The translations under genes and the position numbers were made by a program. The notes beneath the pieces were generated by a model that ran no database searches, had not been told where the DNA came from, and worked only from the letters and a program-made list of their open reading frames with translations. Shown in pieces: positions 45,454-54,400 of a stretch of DNA of 64,000 nt. This stretch comes from Phyllobacterium sp. YR531 (GTDB lineage: Bacteria > Pseudomonadota > Alphaproteobacteria > Rhizobiales > Rhizobiaceae), in NCBI RefSeq assembly GCF_000282595.1, contig NZ_AKIZ01000017.1, positions 1 to 64,000 on the forward strand. The letters run 5' to 3'. How positions within the stretch are numbered: position 1 is the first letter of the stretch; every line of letters starts with the position of its first letter.

Positions 45454-46515
45454 ATGGTCAATCAGATGGAAACAACGGTCCGGACGCCGGTAAAGCGTCC
45501 GGGTCTGCGGAAATACCGCCGTTTCAGCGGCTCGGTATTCAGTGTTCTGACGACATTGTTTCTATTGGTTCTTCTCACTTTCGTCATTGGGCGATTGATG
45601 CCGGTCGATCCCGTCATTGCGGTGGTCGGACCGGATGCTGATCGAGCGACATACCTCAAGGTCAAGCAGGAGCTTGGTCTTGACCTGCCCATCTTCCAGC
45701 AATTCTGGATTTTCTTCAAAAACCTGCTTCATGGAGACTTTGGCAGCACCTTGCTGACAGGTCGCCCGGTGATGGAAGATATTGTCCGCGTCCTGCCGGC
45801 GACAATTGAGCTTGCTACGGTCACCATCATTCTTGGTGCAGGTATCGGCATTCCCCTCGGCGTATATGCTGCGGTCAATCGGGGGCGGTTTGCCGACCAT
45901 GCAGTGAGATTGATTGCGCTGCTCGGCCATTCCACGCCGATTTTCTGGATTGGTATGGTTGGCCTGATGCTGTTCTATGCCAAATTGGGATGGGTTGGCG
46001 GGTCTGGTCGAATTGATCTCTTCTACGAAGACATTGTGCCCAGCGTGACAGGTTTCCTCTTGATTGATGCTTTGCTCGCTTGGGACATGGACGTGTTCTG
46101 GAGTGCTGTCTCGCACATCATACTTCCAGCTTCCGTGCTCGCTTATGCCTCAATCGCCTATATAAGCCGTATAACGCGCAGCTTCATGCTGGAACAACTC
46201 AGTCAGGAATATGTCACAACTGCCCGGGCAAAAGGTGTTCCACGCAATGGTGTGATTTGGCATCACGCTTTCAAGAATATCAGGGTGCAACTCGTCACTG
46301 TTGTCGCACTTTCCTATGGCGGCATGCTGGAGGGGGCCGTGCTGATTGAGACAGTGTTCGGCTGGCCGGGCTTTGGACAATATCTCACCAACGCGCTGGT
46401 TATCGGCGACATGAATGTGGTGGTTGCATGTACGCTGATCATCGGCTGCGTATTCATCGTGCTCAATGTCATCTCTGATTTGCTGTACAGATTTTTTGAT
46501 CCGAGGATTCAATGA
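45454..46515 (+). CDS. ABC transporter permease (DppB-like)
   Basis: A 353-residue inner-membrane permease with six helices, longer than the usual 310-340 because of an extended N-terminus and an external loop (residues 180-215). Family features: LTFVIGRLMPVDPV, LLHGDFGSTLLTGRPV and the coupling loop LSQEYVTTARAKGVPRNGVI. It overlaps dppC by 4 bases (ATGA). Confidence 0.92.
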   Translation: MVNQMETTVRTPVKRPGLRKYRRFSGSVFSVLTTLFLLVLLTFVIGRLMPVDPVIAVVGPDADRATYLKVKQELGLDLPIFQQFWIFFKNLLHGDFGSTLLTGRPVMEDIVRVLPATIELATVTIILGAGIGIPLGVYAAVNRGRFADHAVRLIALLGHSTPIFWIGMVGLMLFYAKLGWVGGSGRIDLFYEDIVPSVTGFLLIDALLAWDMDVFWSAVSHIILPASVLAYASIAYISRITRSFMLEQLSQEYVTTARAKGVPRNGVIWHHAFKNIRVQLVTVVALSYGGMLEGAVLIETVFGWPGFGQYLTNALVIGDMNVVVACTLIIGCVFIVLNVISDLLYRFFDPRIQ

Positions 46516-47420
46516 GTACCCAAAGCAAAGGGCTGACGGCCTGGCTCACGACAGAAGAGCCTGCAAGCGCCACCCATGCGGCCTTTCAAAATGCCTGGCG
46601 TGTCTGGTCACGCTTTGCGTCGAATCCGCTTGGTATCGCCGGATTGATTATCATCCTTCTTCTCGTATTCATTGCGATTTTCGTCCCGTGGCTGGCCCCA
46701 TATTCTCCATTCGAGCAAAACCTCCGGGAAGCGCTTGTGGCACCCAACAGTCAGCATCTGTTTGGCACTGATGAGCTTGGCCGGGATATTCTCAGCCGTA
46801 TCCTTTGGGGTAGTCGCATTACGCTTTCAATCGTCATGATTGTGAGCGTCATTGTAGCACCGATAGGTCTTCTGGTTGGATGTATCGCCGGATATTATGG
46901 TGGTTGGGTAGACACCATTCTGATGCGCATCACTGAGTTGTTCCTCTCCTTTCCAAGTCTGATATTGGCGCTCGCTTTTGTTGCGGCACTCGGGCCAAGT
47001 CTCAACAATGCAATTATTGCCATTGCCCTCACGCAATGGCCGCCAATCGCGAGACTCGCCCGCGCGGAATCATTGAATTTGCGCAAGCGCGATCACATCT
47101 CGGCAGTGCGTCTTATGGGGGCTTCGAGCATACGGATTATACTGGGCCATATTGCCCCGCTATGCATACCATCCGTGATTGTACGCATAACGCTCAATAT
47201 GGCCGGTATCATCCTGACGGCTGCAGGTCTCGGCTTTCTTGGTCTTGGTGCACAGCCACCGAGTCCTGAATGGGGCGCTATGGTTTCAACCGGCCGGCGC
47301 TTCATGCTTGACAGTTGGTGGGTCGGAACCATTCCGGGCATTTCCATCCTGTTTGTCAGTCTGGCTTTCAACCTTGTCGGTGACGCTTTGCGCGATGCAC
47401 TCGACCCGAGGCAGGAGTAG
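46512..47420 (+). CDS. ABC transporter permease (DppC-like)
   Basis: A 302-residue permease partner. The N-terminal cytoplasmic extension (residues 1-40) and six helices match DppC/OppC. Recognisable are the HLFGTDELGRDILSRILWGSRI motif, the coupling loop SLNLRKRDHISAVRLMGASSIRII and PPSPEWGAMVS near the C-terminus. It starts inside the stop of the preceding gene. Confidence 0.92.
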   Translation: MSTQSKGLTAWLTTEEPASATHAAFQNAWRVWSRFASNPLGIAGLIIILLLVFIAIFVPWLAPYSPFEQNLREALVAPNSQHLFGTDELGRDILSRILWGSRITLSIVMIVSVIVAPIGLLVGCIAGYYGGWVDTILMRITELFLSFPSLILALAFVAALGPSLNNAIIAIALTQWPPIARLARAESLNLRKRDHISAVRLMGASSIRIILGHIAPLCIPSVIVRITLNMAGIILTAAGLGFLGLGAQPPSPEWGAMVSTGRRFMLDSWWVGTIPGISILFVSLAFNLVGDALRDALDPRQE

Positions 47421-47424
47421 AGCC

Positions 47425-48255
47425 ATGAGCGACACGCTCCTTTCCGTTAAAGATCTCCGGATAAGTTTCAATGGCGCTGCCGGGTCGTTTGACGCGGTGC
47501 GCGGGGTTTCTTTCGACCTTGGCCGCGAAAAGCTTGGTATTGTAGGAGAATCCGGCTCTGGCAAAAGTATGACGGGGCGCGCCATCATGCGCCTCACGCC
47601 ACCGTCAGCCATGGTCAAGGCGGAGCACATACAGCTTGGGGATGTCGATATTCTTCATGCATCCGAGAAGACAATGTACGGTATACGGGGTCGCCGCATC
47701 GGCCTCATTATGCAGGACCCGAAATACTCACTGAACCCTGTTGTCAGTGTTGGCGAGCAGATCGCTGAAGCTTACCGTATTCACGCGCGGGCAACATCAT
47801 CGCAGGCACGTGAGAAAGCTGTGGCAATGCTGGGTGCCGTGCAAATACGGGATCCAGAGCGGGTCTATCGCATGTATCCGCATGAAATGTCAGGCGGAAT
47901 GGGTCAGCGTATCATGATTGCCATGATGCTTGTCTCCGAGCCTGAAATATTGATTGCTGACGAAGCGACATCTGCATTGGACGTCACCGTGCGGCTGGAG
48001 ATCCTTAATCTGCTGAATGAACTTGTCGAGAAGCGCGGGCTTGGCTTGATCTTCATCAGCCACGATCTCAATCTCGTTCGCCGATTCTGCGACCGAGTGC
48101 TGATCATGTATCGCGGCCGGGTGGTTGAAACGCTAAAAGCCAGCGAGCTTGGGCAGGCAACCCATCCCTATACGCGAGGGCTGCTTGAGGCGATGCCGCG
48201 CATACACGCGTCACGCAAGCGTTTGCCTATTCTGCAAAGGGATGAAGCATGGTGA
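47425..48255 (+). CDS. ABC transporter ATP-binding protein (DppD-like)
   Basis: A 276-residue ATPase. Walker A GESGSGKS is near residue 40, the signature is MSGGMGQR, and Walker B reads LIADEATSALDVTV, with Ala where most members have Pro, a mild deviation. The family C-terminus (YTRGLLEAMPR) is present. It starts 4 bases after dppC at ATG 47425; the longer in-frame extension into dppC is not a real start. It forms the heterodimeric motor with the next gene. Confidence 0.92.
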   Translation: MSDTLLSVKDLRISFNGAAGSFDAVRGVSFDLGREKLGIVGESGSGKSMTGRAIMRLTPPSAMVKAEHIQLGDVDILHASEKTMYGIRGRRIGLIMQDPKYSLNPVVSVGEQIAEAYRIHARATSSQAREKAVAMLGAVQIRDPERVYRMYPHEMSGGMGQRIMIAMMLVSEPEILIADEATSALDVTVRLEILNLLNELVEKRGLGLIFISHDLNLVRRFCDRVLIMYRGRVVETLKASELGQATHPYTRGLLEAMPRIHASRKRLPILQRDEAW

Positions 48256-48259
48256 CAAA

Positions 48260-49048
48260 ATGAGTGGTTCAGTCATCGAAATAGACAATCTGAATGTCAC
48301 GTTTGGCGAAGGTACAGATGCGCGCCGTGCAGTCGATGGGGTTAGCTTTTCAGTCAATCGCGGCGAAACTTTCGGCCTTGTCGGCGAATCCGGATCGGGC
48401 AAGTCAACGATTTTGCGGGCAATCACCGGTCTCGTGCATGGCGACGCAGATACTCTACGGGTTGCCGGTGAAGACATCCGCACGAAACGCGGACGAGAAT
48501 TTTATCGTAAGGTGCAGATGGTCTTTCAGGATCCTTATGAAGCGCTGCACCCGCGCCACACTGTTTGGCGTCAACTGATGGAACCTGCCAGAATCCAGGC
48601 AATTCCGGATGCCGAGGCACGTGGCCATGCAGCACTTGATTCCGTCGGCTTGAGTAGGGCTTTGCTCTGGCGTTATCCCCATCAGCTTTCCGGCGGGCAA
48701 AGGCAGCGTGTTGCAATCGCCCGTGCGCTGATGTCCGGGCCAGATATATTGCTTCTGGATGAACCCACATCAGCGCTTGATGTCTCGGTACAGGCCGAAA
48801 TTCTTAACCTGCTCAGTGATCTGCAGGATGAGCGAGGCCTGACGTACCTAATGGTCAGTCACGATCTCGGCGTTGTTGCCCATATGTGCAAACGCACGGC
48901 AGTAATGCAGGCTGGCAAGATCGTTGAGACGCTGGATGTGGAGGCGCTCATTAATGGCGGCACAACACAGGAATACACAAAAAAACTCATCGCAGCGAGC
49001 GAAGCTTACGGTGAAGACCCTGCTGAACTTGCCGCAGTACATGCATAA
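48260..49048 (+). CDS. ABC transporter ATP-binding protein (DppF-like)
   Basis: A 262-residue ATPase with Walker A GESGSGKST, signature LSGGQRQR, Walker B ILLLDEPTSALDVSVQ and the H-loop VSHDLG. It completes the importer. ATG 48260 lies 4 bases after the dppD stop with a weak site GGTGA; an alternative ATG at 48242 overlaps dppD and gives six more residues. Its C-terminal segment (TQEYTKKLIAASEAYG) matches the family. Confidence 0.9.
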   Translation: MSGSVIEIDNLNVTFGEGTDARRAVDGVSFSVNRGETFGLVGESGSGKSTILRAITGLVHGDADTLRVAGEDIRTKRGREFYRKVQMVFQDPYEALHPRHTVWRQLMEPARIQAIPDAEARGHAALDSVGLSRALLWRYPHQLSGGQRQRVAIARALMSGPDILLLDEPTSALDVSVQAEILNLLSDLQDERGLTYLMVSHDLGVVAHMCKRTAVMQAGKIVETLDVEALINGGTTQEYTKKLIAASEAYGEDPAELAAVHA

Positions 49049-49060
49049 CGGGAGTAGAAC

Positions 49061-50038
49061 ATGTTTCTAGGCACACAGTTTCGTGCACGGGACGACGATG
49101 ATTATCGTGTCATGGCGCAGTTGGGTATCGAACATGTTTGTGCGGACCCGGCAGGCAATCCGCATGACTGGACATTGGATATTCTCCAGCGGCATCGCGA
49201 TCATGTTGAAAGTTTCGGACTTTCAGTGGATATGATTCAACTGCCATTAAGCTCGCGTGTCATAGAGAAGCAGTACAGTCCGGACATTCTTTCTGCCGGC
49301 CCTGAACGAGATAGGCAAATTGATTCCATATGCCGCCTGATCGAACGTACGGCGCAGGCGGGAATTCCTGCGGTGAAGTACAATCTCAATATTATTGGCA
49401 TTCCGCGGACAGAACTTGAAACGGGACGCGGTGGTTCGCGAAATGACGCATTTCGCTGGGACAAAGCTGATCATGACGAGGCACCAACCATTGCGGGCGT
49501 TTTGGACGAGGATGAAAATTGGGAGCGGATCGATTACTTTCTTGAACGGGTAATTCCTGTCGCTGAAGCCAACAAGGTGCGCCTGGCCTGCCATCCTCAC
49601 GATCCATATACCCCGCCGGGCTATCGCGGTGTTACGCGGGTTCTCGGAACTGTCGAAGGCCTCAAGAAGTTTGTGCTGATGCGTGAGAACCCCTATCACG
49701 GCCTGAATTTTTGCCAGGGCACAGTAGGTGAAATGCTGGATAATCCAGCCGAGGAAATTTTCGACGTCGTCCGGTGGTTCGGGGAGCGTGGAAAGCTCTT
49801 CAACGTTCATTTCCGCAATATTCGTGGGGGAAAACTCTCCTTTATGGAAACTTTTCCGGAAGAGGGTGACATGGATATGTGGCGCTCGCTCAAGACCTAT
49901 GCCGAAGTTGGCTACAAGTACATGATCATGCCGGACCATGTTCCGCAGATTTCAGGGCGCGATCCGCAAAACACTGCATTTGCCTTCAGCTATGGATACA
50001 TTGCTGCCTTGCTGCAAGTGCTCAACAGCAAGGTGTAA
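49061..50038 (+). CDS. uxuA: Mannonate dehydratase (UxuA family)
   Basis: A 325-residue TIM-barrel enzyme dehydrating D-mannonate to 2-keto-3-deoxygluconate (KDG). Active-site family blocks are visible: VRLACHPHDPYTPPGYRGV, GLNFCQGTVGEML, LFNVHFRNIRGG and MIMPDHVPQISG. It is shorter than E. coli UxuA (about 394 residues), as in many alphaproteobacterial relatives, so the substrate range may differ. It follows the importer after 12 bases and ends 4 bases before the IolB-like gene, indicating a sugar-acid operon. Confidence 0.88.
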   Translation: MFLGTQFRARDDDDYRVMAQLGIEHVCADPAGNPHDWTLDILQRHRDHVESFGLSVDMIQLPLSSRVIEKQYSPDILSAGPERDRQIDSICRLIERTAQAGIPAVKYNLNIIGIPRTELETGRGGSRNDAFRWDKADHDEAPTIAGVLDEDENWERIDYFLERVIPVAEANKVRLACHPHDPYTPPGYRGVTRVLGTVEGLKKFVLMRENPYHGLNFCQGTVGEMLDNPAEEIFDVVRWFGERGKLFNVHFRNIRGGKLSFMETFPEEGDMDMWRSLKTYAEVGYKYMIMPDHVPQISGRDPQNTAFAFSYGYIAALLQVLNSKV

Positions 50039-50042
50039 TAAC

Positions 50043-50876
50043 ATGTCTGCGAAGATGATCCGTGCTTATGACAATGCCAATGAGCCTTTGCTGGTGGGCG
50101 ATGATCCTACAAGGCTTATCCATTTCAACCTTGTGAAACTTGTTGCTAACGAGACCTATAGTTACAATTTGTCCGAATTTGAAACCGCTGTTGTCCCGAT
50201 GTTCGGTAGTTGCCATGTGTTGGTTGATGGCCAGACGTTCGAGCAGGTCGGAAAGCGCGAAAATGTTTGGTCGGGGCAAGCTGACTCGGTCTATGCGGGC
50301 CCAGACGCCAGCGTTCAAATCACAGCCGTGACCGATTGCGAGATCGCCATTGCCGGTGGTCGTTGGAATGACAGAATGGAGCCTTTCCGGGTAACGCCGG
50401 ATGAGGTAGATATGGTCGATGTTGGCTCGAACGAAACGAAATCCCGCCGCCGGATTTTCCACATCCTGGGAAACAAGCAGGCCGATCGCGTTGGACGTCT
50501 TCTTGTTAGTGAGCTTTATGCGGACGAGGGCTGTTGGTCAGGATACCCACCTCACAAGCATGATACTGACCAACCGGGAGAGACGGCGCATGAGGAGCTC
50601 TATCACTGGCGCTTTGATCCGCCCAGCGGCTTTGGTACCCAATTGTGGTATGAGGAAGGCCAGGAGCCGCATGCTCATGTGACGCGTAACGGCGATACTT
50701 TTGCTTTTTCTACCGGGTATCATCCAACAGCAACTTCACCCGGCCACGCCTCCTATATATTCACAATTCTTGTTGGCAAGACACAGCGCTCTCTCGTGCA
50801 GAATTTTGAAGAGGTTCATCGGCCTCTTATGGCAAAAATACCGGGTATCGACGCGATGCGTGCGAAGTTCAAATAG
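50043..50876 (+). CDS. IolB-like (5-deoxyglucuronate isomerase family) bicupin
   Basis: A 277-residue protein of the IolB/KduI-like cupin superfamily. Diagnostic segments: the metal region GCWSGYPPHKHDTDQPGE, EELYHWRFDPPSGFG, HAHVTRNGDTF and STGYHPTATSPGHASYIF. IolB proper isomerises 5-deoxyglucuronate in inositol catabolism, but no other iol gene is present; the linkage to UxuA and the ABC importer argues for an isomerase acting on a uronate or aldose in this pathway. ATG 50043 lies 4 bases after the uxuA stop. It ends 6 bases before the convergent secretion gene. Confidence 0.82.
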   Translation: MSAKMIRAYDNANEPLLVGDDPTRLIHFNLVKLVANETYSYNLSEFETAVVPMFGSCHVLVDGQTFEQVGKRENVWSGQADSVYAGPDASVQITAVTDCEIAIAGGRWNDRMEPFRVTPDEVDMVDVGSNETKSRRRIFHILGNKQADRVGRLLVSELYADEGCWSGYPPHKHDTDQPGETAHEELYHWRFDPPSGFGTQLWYEEGQEPHAHVTRNGDTFAFSTGYHPTATSPGHASYIFTILVGKTQRSLVQNFEEVHRPLMAKIPGIDAMRAKFK

Positions 50877-50882
50877 GACTGG

Positions 50883-53003
50883 TCACGCGCCAGACTCTCG
50901 AACCAGCACAGTGAGGACACGGCGCCAACCGCGTGCGAGGAGACTCTCTGCCCGCCCGTCAACAAGCAGAATCCCGCTTTGCGTTTGGGTCAGCTCTGGA
51001 GCAGCGCCGGTAACATTTGCAGTTACAGCATATTGAGCTGACACCGGCAGGAAGCGGCCCTTTGATGCGGGATGAACCGCGAGCTTGCCGCCAAACTGGG
51101 AAGTGAGTTGCGGAACTTCAATCTGTTTTGCGCTGGAGACTGCGAAGCCGCTGAGCGCCACTTCAAGTCTGTTTTGCGTCAAGTCATCGGGAATAAAAAA
51201 TCCGCTGGCTCCTTCCTCAACACGTGCTCTGTCTTCGCCGCCGATGTATCCGCGGATCACAGCTTTTCCAGGACTCGCCAGATAGGCGAATTGATCTTTA
51301 CGCGAGACCCATTGTCCGGGAGCAATCTCACCGTTGAGGTCAGCAATCTTGCCATCGAATGGCGCTCGGATGACCAGCTTGGCTTCACGTTCGGTCAATC
51401 CGCCGCGTTTGGCAATGAGCCGGTTAAGTTCATTCTCAACGACGTTTTTCTGGGTGAGGTCTTCAGAGCTTGCGCCAATCCGGGCAAGCCGGCGTTTTGC
51501 GAGGGCAATTTCAATGTCCGCAAGCTCGCGCTCCTGAACGAGAGCTGGTGAAGCGACAACGAAGAGAATGTCGCCCTTCGCTACAGTCTGGTTGCGTTTT
51601 ACATTTATCTGCTCAACACGACCGGGTTCTTCGGAATAGAGTCTTACAAAAGTTTCGGGCAGCAGGATTGCTGGCGCTCTTACCTGGGTCGACAGCGGCA
51701 ATGCCAACAGGACAATGCCCACGGTAGCAATTGCCAGTGTCACGTAAGTCCGTCGGGCTTTAAAAATATCCTCTCGCATGGACCACCATTCTTTCAGTTC
51801 AGACCATACGGGGCGGATCATGAAAAACCCTACCTCGACGGCAAACAGCACTATTCCAACAAGCTTGATTGTAAAGTGATAAACAAGGAGCGCGATACCG
51901 ACATAAAGCAGCAGCCGGTAAATCGTGGTGCATATGGCATATATCGTTACGATGGCATCGAGTCGTGGAGGAAAATACTCAGGCGGAGGATAACCCAATC
52001 CGAAAAGGAATTCACGCAGCCGCCAGCGCATATGCCTGAACGCCCGGGGCTGCAGATTTTCGATCCCGAGAAAGTCAGCAAGTATGTAATAGCCATCGAA
52101 GCGCATGAACGGGTTGGTATTGATCACAAGGCTAAGCAACCAGCCTACAGCGGCCAGAACGAAAATCGCGCTGCGCAAGGGACCATCTGGAATAAATGCC
52201 CAGAGGAACAATGCAAATGCCGCCACGCAAAGCTCGGTAATAACGCCTGCACAATCGATCAGAATTCTGGAACGGCGTGATTTGAGCCGCCAGGCATCGG
52301 AAACGTCCGTGTAGAGCAGTGGGATCATCACCATGAAGGCAACGCCCATTGTTGGTATGCGGCATCGATACATATGCGCGACATAGGCATGGCCCAACTC
52401 GTGCAAAGATTTTATCACGGCTACGGAAACGAGCGATAGGGCTGCGCCTTCCAGCGAAAACACGTATGGAAAAGTCCGCAGAAACGCGTCCCATTGCCGG
52501 GAGACGAGATAAAGACCTGCCAGTCCGACGAGCGCAGCAAATACAAGAAATGCCCGGGTGAACAAGAACGACACATAGGGCCAGGATGCACGAATAAAAT
52601 TCTGCGGTCGTACGAGCGGTATACGAAAGAACAGGTAATTGTGGATCAGCTGCATAAACAGCGAGTGACGGCGATTTGCGCTTTCATGAAGGCCGCGCCA
52701 GCTACCGGAAAGAGGCTGGGCAAGAAAGAAATTGGCGTCAAGCATTCGCATGACAAGGCCGATCTCTTCAACGTCAGTTTGCCTGCCAAACCGCTGCTGC
52801 AAAGCGAGGTTCAATCTGTTGAGGGTGGGACTGCGATTCCAGAGCGACAGAAGCTGGAACATTTCATAAGTAATACGAAAAAAACGATTGCGGATCGGAT
52901 CGAGAACCACCCAGACAGGCGCTCCGGAATAACTCGCCCCGCCGCGGAAAATCTGCAAATCTTCACGCAGCGCCGGTAAGGGCAAATCCGTAGGCGTTGT
53001 CAT
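50883..53003 (-). CDS. Site-2 protease (M50)-HlyD fusion protein
   Basis: A 706-residue membrane protein. Residues about 10-100 form a soluble N-terminal domain resembling a PqqD/RRE-type peptide-binding fold (PVWVVLDPIRNRFFRITYEMFQLLSLW). Residues about 140-405 hold membrane helices with the zinc-protease motif HELGH (201-205), YTDVSDAW (231-238) and the second S2P motif NPFMRFDGYY (Asp303). A HlyD-type periplasmic region (residues 440-706) follows, with a barrel-sandwich hybrid (EEPGRVEQINVKRNQTVAKG, VIRAPFDGKIADLNGEIAPGQWV) and a short hairpin. All catalytic residues are intact, so it is predicted to be an active intramembrane protease that is also an adaptor. It overlaps the preceding HlyD gene by 4 bases. 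Last gene of the secretion operon. Confidence 0.85.
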   Translation of the reverse strand: MTTPTDLPLPALREDLQIFRGGASYSGAPVWVVLDPIRNRFFRITYEMFQLLSLWNRSPTLNRLNLALQQRFGRQTDVEEIGLVMRMLDANFFLAQPLSGSWRGLHESANRRHSLFMQLIHNYLFFRIPLVRPQNFIRASWPYVSFLFTRAFLVFAALVGLAGLYLVSRQWDAFLRTFPYVFSLEGAALSLVSVAVIKSLHELGHAYVAHMYRCRIPTMGVAFMVMIPLLYTDVSDAWRLKSRRSRILIDCAGVITELCVAAFALFLWAFIPDGPLRSAIFVLAAVGWLLSLVINTNPFMRFDGYYILADFLGIENLQPRAFRHMRWRLREFLFGLGYPPPEYFPPRLDAIVTIYAICTTIYRLLLYVGIALLVYHFTIKLVGIVLFAVEVGFFMIRPVWSELKEWWSMREDIFKARRTYVTLAIATVGIVLLALPLSTQVRAPAILLPETFVRLYSEEPGRVEQINVKRNQTVAKGDILFVVASPALVQERELADIEIALAKRRLARIGASSEDLTQKNVVENELNRLIAKRGGLTEREAKLVIRAPFDGKIADLNGEIAPGQWVSRKDQFAYLASPGKAVIRGYIGGEDRARVEEGASGFFIPDDLTQNRLEVALSGFAVSSAKQIEVPQLTSQFGGKLAVHPASKGRFLPVSAQYAVTANVTGAAPELTQTQSGILLVDGRAESLLARGWRRVLTVLVRESGA

Positions 53004-54400
53004 ATTCCCAAACGCTGCCGAATCGTCGCGATGGGCCGGCGAAACAGGTAATAGGCCAGCGGCACCTTGTCGCCCGATATCTGGGCAGTACCGCGAATGC
53101 CAAGACGCATTGCTTCTGGTGCATCTTCCAATGTGGCGTAGACGCGATAGGCCAAGACATCGCCCTCGATCATCTGGGCCTCAAAGGAAGCTGCTCTAAC
53201 GGTCGCCCGAATTGGCTGTAGAGGATCACTGTCCAGAAATGCGCGTACAGGCGCTCCGGCTTTAACCGCAATGGCGTCGGCAACAGGAACATCTATACGG
53301 ATTTGGGTGCGCTGCGGATTGGCTACCTCCATTAAACGCTCTCCGGTGGATACAGGGCGTCCAATCAGATCACGCTTATCGGTATACATGACTACACCGG
53401 CTTCCGGTGATGTAACTTGTGTGCGTGCCAGTAAATCGCTGGCGTAGTTGCGTTTGGCAGTTGCCAAAGATAATTCCGTGCCGGCAATTGCCAGATCCCC
53501 GCGCAGTTTTGGATCGGCTATTGCACCCTGAGTTACCTGTTTCAGCTTTGCCTGAGCAACGTTGACTTCCTGCTCGGCAACGGAGAGCTCATTGCGCAAT
53601 GCGGTATCCGACATGCGTAGCAGAAGCTGTCCGGCAGCAACATTTGCATTGGGGTCAACTTCGATCGCTTCGATAACGCCATCGATTGGTGCTGCAACGA
53701 TCCGTGGTTCAACGGGGACAATTTCCGTAGGAGCCAGTACGGTCAGTGGCACAGGTATGAATCCGGCAATGACGGCTATGGCGACACCGGCAAGCAGAAA
53801 TGGCTTCAGCCGAAGCCGGCGTTTGAGTTTGCGTGTCCCTGTCAATGCCGACCAGGAATGGCTGTAGGTTTCAGCAAGCCGGGTTACAACAACCAGATCG
53901 GTCTGGTTCCAAGGCACTTCACGGGCCAGCAGCATGCCGCCAAAGACATATCCGTCACGTAGTTTCAGCGGAAACCATGCGAGAAACCGATAGGGAAAAT
54001 TCTTGTGCTCTTCATCATCAGGCGGGCAATAGGCAGGCAGTGTAAACTCACGAATCTCGTGAAGGCCAATATCTGCCTCAAGCGCTGCGACAACACTTTC
54101 GATCCAGCGGATTCGCGGTGAGTCCCGTTCAACTTTTCCCATTGCCGAAACGGCTGCAACGCGTTGAGGCTTGCCCTTTCGGGTGAAGACAAAAACCTGA
54201 CGTGCCCGGCTGAGCTTGGGCGTTTCATTGGCGATCAGAAAGGTCAGTTCCCCTACTGTCTCTGCCTGCCTTGTATCGGCTTCAATCTTGAGAAGGAGAT
54301 CAAAAGCCTGCTGATTGCGTTGCTCCAGTTTAACCGGGCTGACTGGTTGGAGCTGAACCGGCTCTTGCAAAGGGGCTTTCTCAACCATTGGGAACCGCAA
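53000..54400 (-). CDS. HlyD-family adaptor with GAF-like N-terminal domain
   Basis: A 466-residue inner-membrane adaptor. Residues about 30-190 form a cytoplasmic GAF-like domain (AFDLLLKIEADTRQAETVGELTFLIANE, RQVFVFTRKGKPQRVAAVS, VFGGMLLAREVPW). One membrane helix (200-220) leads to a HlyD domain with a lipoyl half (GVIEAIEVDPNANVAAGQLLLRM), a helical hairpin of 80-90 residues and a beta-barrel (TQIRIDVPVADAIAVKAGAPVRA). Cytosolic sensing domains on adaptors are unusual. It overlaps both neighbours (20 bases with the upstream adaptor, 4 with the M50 fusion). Confidence 0.85.
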   Translation of the reverse strand: MRFPMVEKAPLQEPVQLQPVSPVKLEQRNQQAFDLLLKIEADTRQAETVGELTFLIANETPKLSRARQVFVFTRKGKPQRVAAVSAMGKVERDSPRIRWIESVVAALEADIGLHEIREFTLPAYCPPDDEEHKNFPYRFLAWFPLKLRDGYVFGGMLLAREVPWNQTDLVVVTRLAETYSHSWSALTGTRKLKRRLRLKPFLLAGVAIAVIAGFIPVPLTVLAPTEIVPVEPRIVAAPIDGVIEAIEVDPNANVAAGQLLLRMSDTALRNELSVAEQEVNVAQAKLKQVTQGAIADPKLRGDLAIAGTELSLATAKRNYASDLLARTQVTSPEAGVVMYTDKRDLIGRPVSTGERLMEVANPQRTQIRIDVPVADAIAVKAGAPVRAFLDSDPLQPIRATVRAASFEAQMIEGDVLAYRVYATLEDAPEAMRLGIRGTAQISGDKVPLAYYLFRRPIATIRQRLGI

